From Blastomonas sp. SL216 (GTDB lineage: Bacteria; Pseudomonadota; Alphaproteobacteria; Sphingomonadales; Sphingomonadaceae), in contig CP113055.1 of NCBI GenBank assembly GCA_026625625.1, positions 994,501 to 1,058,500 on the forward strand: a stretch of 64,000 bases of DNA, read 5' to 3'. Positions 56,775 to 64,000 of this stretch are shown one piece after another. The notes below the pieces were generated by a model. That model did no database searches and was not told where the DNA came from. It saw only the letters and a list, made by a program, of their open reading frames with translations. Made by a program: the position numbers and the translations under genes. How positions within the stretch are numbered: position 1 is the stretch's first letter; every line of letters begins with the position of its first letter.

Positions 56775-57758
56775 TCACGATGCCAGAGCGCGCGAGAACA
56801 GCGCCGGTTCGACATTGCCGCCCGAAAGGATGATCAATGTGCGATCGTCGACTTCGACCTTGCCCGCCAGCACCGCCGCCAGCGCGACCGCGCCGCCCGG
56901 TTCCAGCACCAGCCGCAGCCGTTCGTGCGCATGGCGCATCGCGCGGAACACTTCCTCATCGGATACGCTGACCGCATCGGCCTTGCGCTCCTTCAGGATG
57001 TCGAAGGTCAGCGGCGAGACCACCGGTGTCTGCAGCGCATCGCATACCGTGTCCGGGGCGTCAGGCTCGACAGGCAAGATCTTTCCCTTGCGCAGCGAGC
57101 GACCCATGTCGTCCCAGCCATCGGGTTCGACCACGGTCATCTTCGCGCCGGGCATGGCAAGCGCGATCCCGGCGGCAAGTCCGCCGCCGCCGCAGCACGA
57201 TACCACACGGTGCGGATTGATGCCTGCCTGCGCGATGATCTGCACCAGCGCTTCGAGCCCGGTGCTGCCCTGGCCTTCGATGATCCACGGATCGTCGAAG
57301 CTGGGTACCACGACAGCGCCGCTTTCGCTGGCGATGCGGTTGGCGATGGCGACCCGGTCCTCGGTCCGGCGATCGTAGGTGATCACCTCGGCCCCATAGC
57401 CGCGGGTCGAATCGATTTTCCGCTTTGGCGCATCGAGGGGCATCACGATGGTCGCCCTAATCCCCAGCCTTTTCGCGGCCCAGGCGACGCCCTGTGCATG
57501 GTTGCCGCTGGAAAAGGCCACGACGCCGCGCCCGCGCTCTTCCTCGCTGAGGTCGGACAATCGGTGCCATGCGCCACGGATCTTGAACGCGCCGATGGGT
57601 TGCAGGCATTCTGCCTTGCACCACAATGTCATCCCCTCATGCTTGAGCGGCATCAGCGGCGTCGGCGGCAGGATCGCCGAGATCTTCTTCGCGGCGCGCT
57701 CGATGCCTTCGCGGCTGGGTTTGCGGTCCGGGGATAGGGGATCACTTGGTTCTGTCAT
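56775..57758 (-). CDS. Threonine/serine dehydratase, PLP-dependent
   Basis: A 327-residue fold-type II PLP enzyme. The PLP lysine is in PIGAFKIRGAW near residue 58. SSGNHAQGVAW near 83 binds substrate carboxylate, and CGGGGLAAG near 185 the phosphate. There is no regulatory ACT domain, so it is likely a catabolic threonine ammonia-lyase or serine racemase/dehydratase. It starts 57 bases from the divergent carboxyspermidine dehydrogenase gene. The sigma factor gene follows seven bases after its stop, so they may share a transcript. Confidence 0.88.
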   Translation of the reverse strand: MTEPSDPLSPDRKPSREGIERAAKKISAILPPTPLMPLKHEGMTLWCKAECLQPIGAFKIRGAWHRLSDLSEEERGRGVVAFSSGNHAQGVAWAAKRLGIRATIVMPLDAPKRKIDSTRGYGAEVITYDRRTEDRVAIANRIASESGAVVVPSFDDPWIIEGQGSTGLEALVQIIAQAGINPHRVVSCCGGGGLAAGIALAMPGAKMTVVEPDGWDDMGRSLRKGKILPVEPDAPDTVCDALQTPVVSPLTFDILKERKADAVSVSDEEVFRAMRHAHERLRLVLEPGGAVALAAVLAGKVEVDDRTLIILSGGNVEPALFSRALAS

Positions 57759-57815
57759 GCAGAGCCTCTATATGCACCCGCTGACAGCAATTCCAGCAAT
57801 AAGGAAGACACGGCT

Positions 57816-59021
57816 TTGGGCAAGATTCTGGTTATCGGTGCGGGCGGCGTTGGTTCGGTCGCGGTGCACAAGATGGCGATGAACACCGGCATTTTCAGTG
57901 AGATCACGCTGGCCAGCCGCCGCATTGCCAAATGCGACGCGATCGCCGAATCGGTGCTGAAGCGCACTGGCGTGAAGATCGCCACGGCCGAGGTCGATGC
58001 CGATGACGTCGAAGCGACCGCAGCGCTGATCGAGAGGGTGAAGCCCGATCTCGTCTGCAACCTCGCCCTGCCCTATCAGGACCTTGCCATCATGGATGCC
58101 TGCCTGAAGACCGGCGTGCACTACATGGACACCGCCAATTACGAACCGCGCGACGAGGCGAAGTTCGAATATGGCTGGCAATGGGCCTATCACGACCGCT
58201 TCAAGGACGCAGGGCTGATGGCGCTGCTGGGTTCGGGCTTCGACCCGGGCGTGACCAGCGTGTTCGCCAGCTATATCAAGAAGCACCTGCTCGACCGGAT
58301 CGACACGCTCGACATTCTCGACTGCAATGGCGGCGACCATGGCCAGCATTTCGCGACCAATTTCAATCCGGAGATCAACATCCGCGAAGTGACCGCGCCG
58401 TCGCGTCACTGGGCGGATGGTCAGTGGGTCGAAGGCCCCGCGCTCAGCCACAAGCAGGTCTTCGATTTCGAGGGCGTAGGCGAGAAGAACATGTACCTCA
58501 TGTATCATGAGGAGCTGGAATCGCTTGCCAAGCACTATCCCGAGATCAAGCGCATCCGCTTCTGGATGACCTTTGGAGATGCGTATCTCAAGCATCTGGA
58601 AGTGCTGCAGAATGTCGGCATGACCCGGATTGATCCGGTGATGTACGAAGGCCGCGAGATCATCCCGCTGCAATTCCTCAAGGCGGTGCTGCCCGAACCC
58701 GCCTCGCTGGGCGAGACGACCAGGGGAAAGACCAATATCGGCGACATCGCGACCGGCGTGAAGGACGGCCAGGAAAAGACCGTCTACGTCTACAATATCT
58801 GCGATCACGAAGAGGCCTTTGCCGAAACCGGCAACCAGGCGGTGAGCTACACCACCGGCGTTCCGGCGATGATCGGCGCGGCGATGATCCTGACCGGCGC
58901 GTGGAAGGGAGAAGGCGTGTTCAACATCGAACAGTTCGATCCCGATCCGTTCATGGACATGCTCAACCAGCACGGCCTGCCCTGGCAGGTGAAGGAACTG
59001 GACGCGCCGCTGGCGTTCTGA
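57816..59021 (+). CDS. Carboxynorspermidine/carboxyspermidine dehydrogenase (saccharopine-dehydrogenase-like)
   Basis: A 401-residue NADPH-dependent enzyme. It starts with a TTG behind AAGGAAG, the Rossmann loop VIGAGGVGSVAVHK near residue 6, PDLVCNLALPYQD near 79 and the family word GSGFDPGVTSVFA near 140. It makes carboxyspermidine from putrescine and aspartate semialdehyde (or carboxynorspermidine from diaminopropane). With the following nspC-type decarboxylase and ornithine decarboxylase it makes spermidine. The substrate depends on the diamine supplied; putrescine is likeliest because ornithine decarboxylase is next. Confidence 0.92.
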   Translation: MGKILVIGAGGVGSVAVHKMAMNTGIFSEITLASRRIAKCDAIAESVLKRTGVKIATAEVDADDVEATAALIERVKPDLVCNLALPYQDLAIMDACLKTGVHYMDTANYEPRDEAKFEYGWQWAYHDRFKDAGLMALLGSGFDPGVTSVFASYIKKHLLDRIDTLDILDCNGGDHGQHFATNFNPEINIREVTAPSRHWADGQWVEGPALSHKQVFDFEGVGEKNMYLMYHEELESLAKHYPEIKRIRFWMTFGDAYLKHLEVLQNVGMTRIDPVMYEGREIIPLQFLKAVLPEPASLGETTRGKTNIGDIATGVKDGQEKTVYVYNICDHEEAFAETGNQAVSYTTGVPAMIGAAMILTGAWKGEGVFNIEQFDPDPFMDMLNQHGLPWQVKELDAPLAF

Positions 59022-59029
59022 TGCAACCA

Positions 59030-59150
59030 AAAGCCCTCTCTCCTGCGAGGGAGAGAGTTAGAAGAGGGGCTGCGCAGTCAACTGCGATGACCTGGGTCGG
59101 TGAGCGGGTATTCCCCTCTCCCCGACCCTTTCCCGTTAAGGGCAGAGGGA
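59030..59150. repeat. Intergenic inverted-repeat element, copy 2
   Basis: Between two polyamine genes lies a CCCTCTC-rich sequence with palindromic ends (CTCTCTCCTGCGAGGGAGAGAG at left, CCCTTTCCCGTTAAGGGCAGAGGG at right). Its core GCTGCGCAGTCAACTGCG shares GCAGTCAACTGC with the element at 62-217. No open reading frame is convincing. It lies inside a probable operon and could be a mosaic repeat affecting message structure. Confidence 0.6.
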
Positions 59151-59158
59151 GTGATTTA

Positions 59159-60331
59159 ATGGAAACCAAGGCCGGTGATCCCGGTGCCTTTCGGCATTTC
59201 GACCTGAACCGCGTTCCCTCGCCCGCCTTTGTCGTGGACGAGGCTGCGGTGCGGCGCAACCTGGCGGTGCTCGCCGATGTCCGCGACCGCGCAGGCATCA
59301 AGATGCTCGCCGCGCTCAAGGCATTCTCGTTCTGGCAGCTGGGCGATGTGGTCAGCGACTATCTCGACGGCACCTGCTCGTCTGGCCTGTGGGAGGCGCG
59401 GCTGGCGTCGCATCACTATCATGGCGAGATCGCGACCTATTGCGCCGGATACAAGGCCGAAGACCTGCGCGAGATCCTGACGCTGTCGGACCATGTCATC
59501 TTCAACAGCCCCGGTCAGATCGCACGATTCGCCCCGCTCATCGCCGAAGCACGCGCCGCGGGTCAGAGCTTCGACATCGGCCTGCGCATCAACCCGGCCC
59601 TGCCGCTGGGCGAGACGGCGAAATACGACCCCAGCCAGCCGCACAGCCGGCTGGGTCATCCGATCGACCAACTGCGACCAGAACATCTGGAGGGCGTATC
59701 CGGCATCCATTTCCATTCGCTGTGCGAGCAGGATCTGGTGCCGCTGCAGCAGATCTGGGCCAAGCTAGAACCGTTGCTGGAACCCTATTTCAACCACTTG
59801 AAATGGCTGAATTTTGGCGGCGGACACCATATCACGCGTGCCGATTATCAGCGCGAAGAGCTGGTCGAGTTCCTGATCGCGGTCAAGGCGCGCACAGGGT
59901 GCGAAATCTATCTCGAGCCCGGCGAGGCAGTCGCGCTCGATGCCGGCATTCTGGTCGGCGAGCTGCTCGATGTGTTTGACAATGGCATGAAGGTGGGAAT
60001 CACCGATATCTCGGCCACCTGCCACATGCCCGATGTCATCGAGGCACCCTATCGCCCCGCGATGCTTGACGAACGGTCTGACGCAGAGCTGATACGGCTC
60101 GGCGGGCCGTCGTGCCTCGCCGGAGACATTATCGGCGACTATGGCCTGCCCGTCCCGCTTGAGCCGGGGCAGCGCTTCGCCTTTCTCGACCAGGCGCATT
60201 ATTCCATGGTAAAGACCAACACTTTCAATGGTGTACCGCTGCCTTCGATCTGGCTGTGGAACAGCGATGACGACAGCCTGCGCGAGATAGCCTCGTTCGG
60301 ATATGAGACATTTCGGGACCGGCTCGGTTAA
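59159..60331 (+). CDS. nspC: Carboxynorspermidine/carboxyspermidine decarboxylase
   Basis: A 390-residue fold-type III PLP enzyme. The PLP lysine is in MLAALKAFSFW near residue 52. FHSLCEQD near 186, NFGGGHHIT near 220 and EPGEAV near 260 are characteristic, and the cysteine near 328 (PSCLAGD) is the partner-subunit residue. It releases CO2 from carboxyspermidine to give spermidine. GAGGGAG lies seven bases before the ATG. It is the second gene of the polyamine locus. Confidence 0.93.
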   Translation: METKAGDPGAFRHFDLNRVPSPAFVVDEAAVRRNLAVLADVRDRAGIKMLAALKAFSFWQLGDVVSDYLDGTCSSGLWEARLASHHYHGEIATYCAGYKAEDLREILTLSDHVIFNSPGQIARFAPLIAEARAAGQSFDIGLRINPALPLGETAKYDPSQPHSRLGHPIDQLRPEHLEGVSGIHFHSLCEQDLVPLQQIWAKLEPLLEPYFNHLKWLNFGGGHHITRADYQREELVEFLIAVKARTGCEIYLEPGEAVALDAGILVGELLDVFDNGMKVGITDISATCHMPDVIEAPYRPAMLDERSDAELIRLGGPSCLAGDIIGDYGLPVPLEPGQRFAFLDQAHYSMVKTNTFNGVPLPSIWLWNSDDDSLREIASFGYETFRDRLG

Positions 60332-60463
60332 GAAACCGGTGATAATTTTTCCCTTTACACAGGGGGCTGTGGACCCTATTTCGACGGTCCGCTGCCCCAG
60401 GGGGACTTCCAATAACCGCAAGGCAGCCTTGTTGTTTGACTGTTTTTTTGGGGGTCCCTTGAG
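60332..60463 (+). promoter_or_regulatory. Structured 5' leader of the ornithine decarboxylase gene
   Basis: The 132-base gap holds a long stem, 60363-60375 with 60386-60398 (13 pairs with one mismatch), and a short hairpin CAAGG-CAG-CCTTG (60419-60431) followed by a T7 run. The Shine-Dalgarno GGGGG (60450-60454) lies in GGGGTCCC, which can pair with GGGAC at 60402-60406 or, alternatively, GGACCC at 60371-60376. These two pairings exclude each other. The location matches the alphaproteobacterial speF leader RNA, which I recall as conserved upstream of this gene. Confidence 0.65.
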
Positions 60464-61657
60464 TTGCACGAATATCTTGATGCGCTGGAGCTGATTCAGG
60501 CTCTGAACCCGGCACAACCGGTTACGCTGAACCGTCCGCAAGCGGCCACCCGCGCGGCTAAGTTCTTTGTTGATCGCTTTCCTGGCAAGTCGCTTTACGC
60601 GGTCAAGGCGAATCCGTCGCCCGATCTGCTGCGCGTGCTGTGGAGTGCGGGAATCACGCATTACGACGTTGCCTCGATCGCCGAGGTGCGGCTGGTCGCC
60701 GGCACGCTCCCCGATGCGACCCTGTGCTTCATGCACCCGGTCAAGACCCCCGAAGCCATTGCCGAAGCCTATCACATCCACGGCGTGCGCGTGTTCTCGC
60801 TCGACAGCCGCGAAGAGCTCGACAAGATCGTTGCCGCCACCGGCGCGCCCGATGATCTGACGCTGTGCGTGCGGCTGCGCGTCTCGTCCGAGCATTCGGA
60901 ACTGAGCCTCGCGTCCAAGTTCGGTACCGAGTTGACCGATGCCCGCGACCTGCTGATGGCCACCCGTCAGGCAGCCGACAGCCTTGGTATCTGCTTCCAT
61001 GTCGGCAGCCAGGCGATGAGCCCGCATGCCTATGTGCAGGCGCTGGACCGTGTCCGCGCGGCAATTGTGGATGCATCGGTCACCGTAGACGTCATCGATG
61101 TCGGCGGCGGCTTCCCGTCGGCCTATCCAGGCATGCAGCCCCCGCCGCTGGAAGACTATTTCGCGATCATCGAGCGCACCTTCGAAAGCCTGCCGATCAG
61201 CTATTCGGCGGAATTGTGGTGCGAGCCTGGCCGCGCGCTGTGCGCCGAATACAACTCGATCATCGTGCGCGTCGACCGTCGCCGCGGCGAGGAGCTGTAC
61301 ATCAACGATGGCGCTTACGGCGCGCTGTTCGATGCCGCGCATATCGGCTGGCGTTTTCCGGTCCGGTATCTGGGCAACCAGCGCAGCAGCACGACCGAGG
61401 ATTTCAGCTTCTTCGGCCCGACCTGCGATGACATCGACTATATGGCCGGTCCCTTCCCGCTGCCTGCGGACATTAAGGCCGGCGATTATATCGAGATCGG
61501 TATGATCGGCGCTTATGGTGCCGCGATGCGCACCGGCTTCAACGGCTTCGGCGTGAGCGAGCATTATACCGTCGCCGACGAGCCGATGCAGTCGATGTAC
61601 ACCGGCGAGGCCCGCCCGCACTGGCGCGCGGATAATGTGGTCAGCATCAACCGCTGA
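60464..61657 (+). CDS. Ornithine decarboxylase, alanine-racemase-fold type
   Basis: A 397-residue group IV PLP decarboxylase, which makes putrescine from ornithine (some also use lysine). The PLP lysine is in LYAVKANPSPDLLRVL near residue 48. Other signatures are FHVGSQAMSP near 184, DVGGGFPS near 207, CEPGRALCAE near 256 and the partner-subunit residues FFGPTCDDIDY near 325 (catalytic Cys). It starts with TTG preceded by GGGGG in a structured leader. It supplies the diamine for the two upstream spermidine genes. Confidence 0.93.
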   Translation: MHEYLDALELIQALNPAQPVTLNRPQAATRAAKFFVDRFPGKSLYAVKANPSPDLLRVLWSAGITHYDVASIAEVRLVAGTLPDATLCFMHPVKTPEAIAEAYHIHGVRVFSLDSREELDKIVAATGAPDDLTLCVRLRVSSEHSELSLASKFGTELTDARDLLMATRQAADSLGICFHVGSQAMSPHAYVQALDRVRAAIVDASVTVDVIDVGGGFPSAYPGMQPPPLEDYFAIIERTFESLPISYSAELWCEPGRALCAEYNSIIVRVDRRRGEELYINDGAYGALFDAAHIGWRFPVRYLGNQRSSTTEDFSFFGPTCDDIDYMAGPFPLPADIKAGDYIEIGMIGAYGAAMRTGFNGFGVSEHYTVADEPMQSMYTGEARPHWRADNVVSINR

Positions 61658-61736
61658 TCGCCACAATCAGTTGCGATTGACAATCTATCAGGGCTGACGC
61701 AGTTTCCTCCCGCAAAAGCAGGGGAGGAAACTGCAA

Positions 61737-62165
61737 ATGTCTGCCAATGTTCTGACGCCAGCCGCTGTGCTGGTGCTCTGGTCGCTTGTCATGCTGTTCT
61801 GGATGGCGGGCACCCGGCTTCCCAATGCCAAGAAACTGGGCATCGATATTTCCAAGGCCGTAGGCGGCCGTGGCAGCGATCTCGATCCGGCGCTTCCGCC
61901 GCAGGTCGCGTGGAAATCGCACAATTATGCGCATCTGATGGAACAGCCGACCATCTTTTACGCGACGATCGCAATCGTGGCCCTGGCCGGTGCCGGTGGT
62001 GACACCATCAACGTGGCGCTTGCCTGGGGCTATGCGCTGATCCGCATCGTCCACAGCATCTGGCAGGCCACTGTCAACAAGGTGCAAATCCGCTTCCTCC
62101 TGTTCCTGGCTTCCACCCTGTGTCTCATCGTGCTCGCCATCCGCGCACTTCTCGCCACGCTGTAA
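61737..62165 (+). CDS. MAPEG-family membrane protein, first of two
   Basis: A 142-residue protein with four helices and the MAPEG arrangement: AGTRLPNAKKLGID near residue 22, HNYAHLMEQPTIFYATI near 62-78 and ALIRIVHSIWQATVN near 100-114. MAPEG members include glutathione-dependent peroxidases and transferases. GAGGAAACTGCAA precedes ATG. Its paralogue starts 13 bases later. Bacterial relatives have no proven substrate; glutathione use is inference. Confidence 0.85.
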   Translation: MSANVLTPAAVLVLWSLVMLFWMAGTRLPNAKKLGIDISKAVGGRGSDLDPALPPQVAWKSHNYAHLMEQPTIFYATIAIVALAGAGGDTINVALAWGYALIRIVHSIWQATVNKVQIRFLLFLASTLCLIVLAIRALLATL

Positions 62166-62178
62166 CGGAGACAGCATC

Positions 62179-62622
62179 ATGATTCAGTCCATATTGCAGC
62201 CCGTCGTCATCCTTCTTGCCTGGACCATGGTCATCTGGCTGTGGATGTACGTCACCCGTATCCCGGCGATGCAGCAGGCGAAGATCGATGTCGCCAATCT
62301 GAAGGGCGGCACCGGCAAGGATCTGGACGCCGTCCTGCCCGCCAGCGTTCAATGGAAAGCTCATAATTACAATCATCTGCTCGACGAACCGATGATCTTT
62401 TATGCAGTGTGCATCGTGCTGGCCGTTATCGGGCATGGCGAAGGCATGAATGTGATGGTCGCATGGCTCTATGTTGCGCTGCGCATCGCCCACAGCCTGG
62501 TGCAGGTAACGGTCAACCGGGTCGCGATCCGCTTTCTGCTGTTCGCCTCGTCCAGCCTGTGCCTGATGGTGCTGATCTTCCACGCCGCCATCCCGATCTT
62601 CGACCTGCATCTGCATGGCTGA
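62179..62622 (+). CDS. MAPEG-family membrane protein, second of two
   Basis: A 147-residue paralogue with YVTRIPAMQQAKIDVANL near residue 22, HNYNHLLDEPMIFYAVC near 59-75 and ALRIAHSLVQVTVN near 98-112. It is clearly different from the first (about one-third identical by eye) but keeps the same motif order, so they might form mixed trimers. Its end overlaps the nitrilase start by eight bases. Confidence 0.85.
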   Translation: MIQSILQPVVILLAWTMVIWLWMYVTRIPAMQQAKIDVANLKGGTGKDLDAVLPASVQWKAHNYNHLLDEPMIFYAVCIVLAVIGHGEGMNVMVAWLYVALRIAHSLVQVTVNRVAIRFLLFASSSLCLMVLIFHAAIPIFDLHLHG

Positions 62623-63598
62623 TGGTCGCTGCGTCCGCGCTGCCGTGGTACAGGCAGCGCCTGTGCCATTGGCAGTCACCGCCGGGATCGCGGCCCTGCC
62701 GGGGTTGATCGAACCGGCGCTGGACCAGGGCGCTCACATTATCGCGTTTGGCGAGACATTTCTGGGCGGCTACCCGCTCTGGCTCGACGAGGCACCCGGC
62801 GCGGCGCTGTGGGACCATCCCGGAACGCGCGCCCTGCATGCCGTGCTGCTCGACGAAGCTGTCCGTATCGGCGATCCCCGGCTTTCGCCCGTGCAGGAGC
62901 TGGTCGATCGTTCGCGCATACTCATCAGTATCGGCGCACATGAGCGGGTCCGTTCGAGCCTGTACAACTGCCAGTTGCTGCTGCGACCCGGTCAACCGCC
63001 GCTGATCCATCGCAAGCTGGTCCCCACCCATGGCGAGCGCCTGATCTGGGGACGCGGCGATGGTTCGACGCTTCGCGTGCATGACGATGACGCCATCGGC
63101 CCAGTGGGCAGCCTGATCTGCTGGGAGCACTGGATGCCGCTCGCCCGGGCTGCGATGCACAACCAGGGGGAAACGGTCCACATCGCCGCCTGGCCCACCG
63201 TGCGCGAGACCTATGCCATGGCGTCGCGCCACTATGCCTTCGAGGGGCGCTGTTTCGTTCTGGCTGCGGGTACGATCCAGTCCCGGGACGATATGCTGCT
63301 GGGGCTGGATCAATGCCGGATGGCGCCGGAAGCGCGATCAGCCGCGCAGGGATTGATCGAGGCAATGCCCGATGGCCAGCTCCAGTTCGGCGGCAGCATG
63401 ATCATCGCCTCCGATGCCACGATATTGGCCCAGGCTGGCAGCGCGTCGGAAACACTGGTCGCCGATCTCGATCTCGACCAGATCAACCAAGGGCTGACGT
63501 CGCTCGATACCGATGGCCATTATGCCCGGCCCGATGTGTTCGAGCTTCGGGTCGATACGCGCCCGCAAACCGGCGTAACCTGGGGCGATCAGTCCTGA
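62615..63598 (+). CDS. Nitrilase/carbon-nitrogen hydrolase
   Basis: A 327-residue enzyme of the nitrilase superfamily. The catalytic triad is visible: Glu in AFGETFLGGYP near residue 48, Lys in IHRKLVPTHGERLIWG near 132 and Cys in SLICWEHWMPLARAA near 167. The CWEHW word favours true nitrilases (nitrile to acid plus ammonia) over amidases. It probably forms spiral oligomers. The end overlaps a convergent methyltransferase by ten bases. Confidence 0.9.
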   Translation: MADGRCVRAAVVQAAPVPLAVTAGIAALPGLIEPALDQGAHIIAFGETFLGGYPLWLDEAPGAALWDHPGTRALHAVLLDEAVRIGDPRLSPVQELVDRSRILISIGAHERVRSSLYNCQLLLRPGQPPLIHRKLVPTHGERLIWGRGDGSTLRVHDDDAIGPVGSLICWEHWMPLARAAMHNQGETVHIAAWPTVRETYAMASRHYAFEGRCFVLAAGTIQSRDDMLLGLDQCRMAPEARSAAQGLIEAMPDGQLQFGGSMIIASDATILAQAGSASETLVADLDLDQINQGLTSLDTDGHYARPDVFELRVDTRPQTGVTWGDQS

Positions 63599-64000
63599 CG
63601 AACGAACAGGCTGGCGAGTTCGACATGCGTCGACCAGCGGAACTGGCCGACGGGCCATAGCGTGTCGAGCACGAAGCCTGCGTCACACAGGATGCGCGCA
63701 TCGCGGGCGAAGGTGGCCGGGTTGCAGCTGACATAGCAGAGGCGCTTCAGGCGCGAGCCGGCGATGGCCACCACCTGTTCCTCCGCCCCGGCGCGCGGCG
63801 GATCGAGCACCAGCCCGTCAAATCGGTCGAGCATGTCGCGCTGCACCGGATTGCGGAACAGGTCGCGATGTTCGATGAACACCGGCAGCTGGCGCGCATC
63901 GGCGGCGGTCTTGAGCGCCAGGATGGCATCGCGCGCCGCCTCTGCGGCATAGATGCGGCGTCCAGGCGCGCCGAGCTGCAGCGCAAAGCTGCCCAGTCCC
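63589..64000 (-). CDS. C-terminal part of an RNA uracil-5 methyltransferase (RlmD/TrmA-type)
   Basis: The minus-strand frame is open to the right window edge, so the N-terminus is outside. The visible 136 residues begin GLGSFALQLG, contain LVLDPPRAGAEEQVV and the catalytic-cysteine word YVSCNPATFARD near the middle, and end with HVELASLFVRQD. It is a class I SAM enzyme that methylates uracil C5 in 23S rRNA or tRNA. Which RNA cannot be decided from this part. Confidence 0.9.
   Translation of the reverse strand, partial: GLGSFALQLGAPGRRIYAAEAARDAILALKTAADARQLPVFIEHRDLFRNPVQRDMLDRFDGLVLDPPRAGAEEQVVAIAGSRLKRLCYVSCNPATFARDARILCDAGFVLDTLWPVGQFRWSTHVELASLFVRQD

Noticed and set aside
59022..59158. 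CRISPR array or phase-variable repeat
   Set aside because: The words are only inverted and not tandem with regular spacers; no cas genes are in the window.

Overview
The window looks like chromosomal core and semi-core DNA of a GC-rich alphaproteobacterium, most probably Sphingomonadales. Supporting signs are a C4-type 5-aminolevulinate synthase, an ATP12-type F1 assembly factor, a groESL operon with a CIRCE element, a carboxyspermidine-type polyamine route, a bufferin operon and many GTG/TTG or ATGA-overlap starts. I see no phage, insertion sequence, CRISPR array or rRNA. The gene set is dense, with almost no gap over 300 bases. Species and genus cannot be fixed from the sequence alone.

Layout. 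1-7300: a plus-strand acyl-CoA-linked catabolic run (zinc alcohol dehydrogenase, APH-type kinase, two short-chain dehydrogenases, serine hydrolase, FadB-like fusion enzyme). 7378-13730: a minus-strand block with a periplasmic protein, ATP12, small membrane protein, HAD phosphatase, RluA-type pseudouridine synthase and fluoride channel in overlapping order, then SppA. 13851-16336: a four-gene bufferin (ribosomal peptide metallophore) operon, precursor BufA, iron oxidase BufB, partner BufC and DoxX-type BufD. Its upstream region carries a near-perfect ECF promoter (GTAACC-N16-CGAA) and is shared with the divergent heat-shock groESL operon, which has its own promoter and a perfect CIRCE operator. 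18686-27613: InhA-like protein, metallo-hydrolase, PolA, Na+/H+ antiporter, prephenate dehydratase, membrane cytochrome c. 27839-33225: two hotdog thioesterases, precorrin-2 dehydrogenase, lysA, small lipoprotein, argH, TlpA-like thioredoxin. 33340-41833: tRNA-Val(UAC), then rph-rdgB-hemW-xerC, DedA, gshB, yraN, rsmI, LpoA-like lipoprotein, and a transaldolase-family aldolase. 41954-48762: topA, dprA, plsY, murI and hemA.

48767-56767: cytochrome b561-YceI fusion, a DNA exonuclease and ATP-dependent ligase pair, btaA-btaB for betaine lipids behind a three-half-site Pho-box-like sequence, and an ECF sigma / RskA-type anti-sigma / fasciclin-protein locus recalling mycobacterial SigK-RskA-MPT70. 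56775-61657: a serine/threonine dehydratase, then a complete ornithine-to-spermidine locus (carboxyspermidine dehydrogenase, NspC-type decarboxylase, ornithine decarboxylase with a structured leader). 61737-64000: two MAPEG proteins, a nitrilase and the C-terminal part of an RNA uracil-5 methyltransferase.

The items most worth follow-up are the bufferin operon with its ECF-type promoter, the predicted phosphate-controlled betaine-lipid operon, the ornithine decarboxylase leader RNA, the sigma/anti-sigma/fasciclin locus, and a pair of GCAGTCAACTGC-centred intergenic repeats.
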